Notes under the pieces: model-generated
The model's database searches: none
Seen by the model: only the letters and a program-made list of their open reading frames with translations
What the model was told of the DNA's origin: nothing
Program-made: the position numbers and the translations under genes
From: an uncultured Collinsella sp.
Lineage (GTDB): Bacteria; Actinomycetota; Coriobacteriia; Coriobacteriales; Coriobacteriaceae
Assembly: GCA_958453935.1 (NCBI GenBank)
Contig: CAUDZT010000087.1
Span: forward strand, 1-5,928
Direction: 5' to 3'
DNA length: 5,928 nucleotides
In this document: positions 4,684-5,928 of the stretch, piece after piece
Numbering within the stretch: position 1 is the first letter of the stretch
Layout: every line of letters starts with the position of its first letter

Positions 4684-5928
4684 ATGCTGCAAAAGTTCAT
4701 GGAAGCGATCCAGGCGTGGATCACCGAGCATGTCGTCCCCGTGATGAACAAGCTTACCTCAACCTACTGGTTTGGCGTTATCTCCGACGCAGTTCTCTAC
4801 ATCGTCCCCTTCTCCATGGTCTCGGCCATCCCGAGCCTGTGGAACATTATCCGTCGCTTTGTCCCGGCCCTGCCCGACCTGTCGCCGCTCACTACGTTCT
4901 CGTTTGGCCTCGTGGGCATGTTCATGGCGTTTATCATCCCGCATAACGTTGCGGTCAAGGAAGATCGCAAAGACCGCAGCATGATTGCCGGTTTTACCGG
5001 TATAGGCGCTTTTATGCTGTGCATGAACCCCACCATCACCGATCAGGGCTATGTCTTCCAGATGGCCAAGTTTGGCGCGGGTGGCATGTTCACCGCGATG
5101 GTCGTGGGATTTGTCGTTGGCTTTATCTACAAGCGCATGGCGCGCATGACGTTCTTTTCCGAGGACAGCCTCGTGCCCGACTTCGTCAAGAACTGGTTCG
5201 ATAACATCATTGCGGTGCTGTTGTCGCTTTTTGTGGCTTGGCTCTTTACCAACATGCTCCAGGTCGACGTTTTTAGCGCGGTCGCGATCATCCTTTCGCC
5301 CGTTACCGGCTTTGCCCAGACGCTGCCCGGCACCATCGCCATCCCGCTTGTCATGGACACCTTCTACTTCTTTGGCATCTCCGGCTGGGTGTTCTCGCCG
5401 ATCCAGCAGTCCATCCAAAAGTCTGCTCTTGCCGAGAACATGGCCGCCTATGCCGCAGGCCTCGCTCCCACTAACATTAACGCGTACGGCATTACTCGCT
5501 ACATCATGATCGGCGGCGAGGGCGCAACGCTTCCGTTGGCCTTCTACATGCTCTTTGCCAAGTCCAAGAAGAACAAGACGCTCGGCCGTGCAACGATTAT
5601 CCCGTCGCTGTTCAACATTAACGAGCCGCTGGTCTTCTCCACGATCGTCGCCAACCCCTTTATGTTCATCCCCATGGTGCTGCAGTCTATCCTGCTGTCT
5701 GCCAACGCCTACCTCTGGATGAGCATGGGCTGGGCGAGCCTGCACGTCGAGAATTTCGATATGAACTTCCTGCCCAATGCGGTCTCGGCGTTCTTTATGT
5801 CGGGCGGAGACGTGCGCAATATCGCACTTGTCTGCGTCAACCTGCTGATCGCTGCGATTCTGTGGTTCCCGTTCTTTAAGGCTGCCGATAACTACCAGTG
5901 CAAGATCGAGGAAGAGCAGGCTGCCGAG
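4684..5928 (+). CDS. PTS EIIC sugar permease, divergent lactose/cellobiose family (partial)
   Basis: The 415 residues present, cut by the window end with no stop, form most of a polytopic membrane permease; family members are usually about 430-450 residues, so only the tail is missing. The start follows AGGAGGGG (4671-4678), which overlaps the EIIB stop. Family membership rests on the signature FNINEP (310-315), with the substrate-contacting Glu314, followed by NPFMFIP (324-330), and on adjacency to a matching EIIB. Two signature positions differ. E. coli ChbC, as I recall it, has FFGIHG, where this protein has FFGISG with Ser233. ChbC has GGSGAT, where this one has GGEGAT (277-282, Glu279). 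The usual N-terminal QRHLxAIRDG-like segment is also not recognisable, being replaced by LTSTYWFGVISDAV (24-37). The frame is intact and codon use matches the neighbours, so decay is unlikely; a changed substrate is more probable. No lactose-type EIIA is seen, and it may lie downstream. Confidence 0.9.
   Translation, partial: MLQKFMEAIQAWITEHVVPVMNKLTSTYWFGVISDAVLYIVPFSMVSAIPSLWNIIRRFVPALPDLSPLTTFSFGLVGMFMAFIIPHNVAVKEDRKDRSMIAGFTGIGAFMLCMNPTITDQGYVFQMAKFGAGGMFTAMVVGFVVGFIYKRMARMTFFSEDSLVPDFVKNWFDNIIAVLLSLFVAWLFTNMLQVDVFSAVAIILSPVTGFAQTLPGTIAIPLVMDTFYFFGISGWVFSPIQQSIQKSALAENMAAYAAGLAPTNINAYGITRYIMIGGEGATLPLAFYMLFAKSKKNKTLGRATIIPSLFNINEPLVFSTIVANPFMFIPMVLQSILLSANAYLWMSMGWASLHVENFDMNFLPNAVSAFFMSGGDVRNIALVCVNLLIAAILWFPFFKAADNYQCKIEEEQAAE

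Noticed and set aside
4759..5745. Long minus-strand open frame of 328 codons opposite the EIIC gene
   Set aside because: It is rich in His, Arg, Asp and Glu, as expected for the antisense of a membrane-protein gene in GC-rich DNA; the plus strand has a clear family match and ribosome binding site.

Overview
The window is GC-rich DNA that most resembles a gut coriobacterium (Collinsella or a close relative, Actinomycetota). This rests on codon use, strong GGAGG-type ribosome binding sites, a Gram-positive-style lipoprotein, a phosphotransferase (PTS) locus, and intergenic palindromic repeats of a kind I associate from memory with Coriobacteriia. No rRNA, tRNA, CRISPR array, transposase or integrase is visible.

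Left part (1-1218): a small secreted lipoprotein gene (185-742, +) has its own candidate promoter, a GC-rich leader hairpin, and two hairpins behind it, the second a good intrinsic terminator. About 360 bases of non-coding DNA follow, up to the convergent HAD gene. This stretch holds a 27-bp-period direct repeat and three 46-bp imperfect palindromes spaced exactly 62 bp apart.

Middle (1219-4040, -): a long PRD regulator of the LicR/MtlR type (HTH, HTH, PRD, PRD, degenerate EIIB, EIIA) is followed on the same strand, after 179 bp, by a HAD-superfamily phosphatase. The gap contains a hairpin flanking a possible HAD promoter and a short open frame that may be a gene remnant.

Right part (4041-5928, +): a 302-bp divergent control region separates the regulator from a lactose/cellobiose-type PTS operon of EIIB and EIIC; EIIC runs off the window edge. 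The control region carries an AT-rich dyad next to a possible regulator promoter, three 28-bp tandem repeats with internal dyads, and a TATAGT -10 element for the operon.

Working model (inference): the regulator is phosphorylated through its PRD and EIIA histidines and activates the divergent EIIB-EIIC operon, which imports and phosphorylates a sugar at the membrane. The EIIC is unusual: the histidine of the family's FGIHG motif is a serine, and a nearby GGSG is GGEG, so its substrate may not be an ordinary beta-glucoside. No stand-alone EIIA is present in the window. Nothing here is a proven new system. The best candidates for novelty are the divergent EIIC, the partly unwired regulator, and the two phased palindromic arrays.
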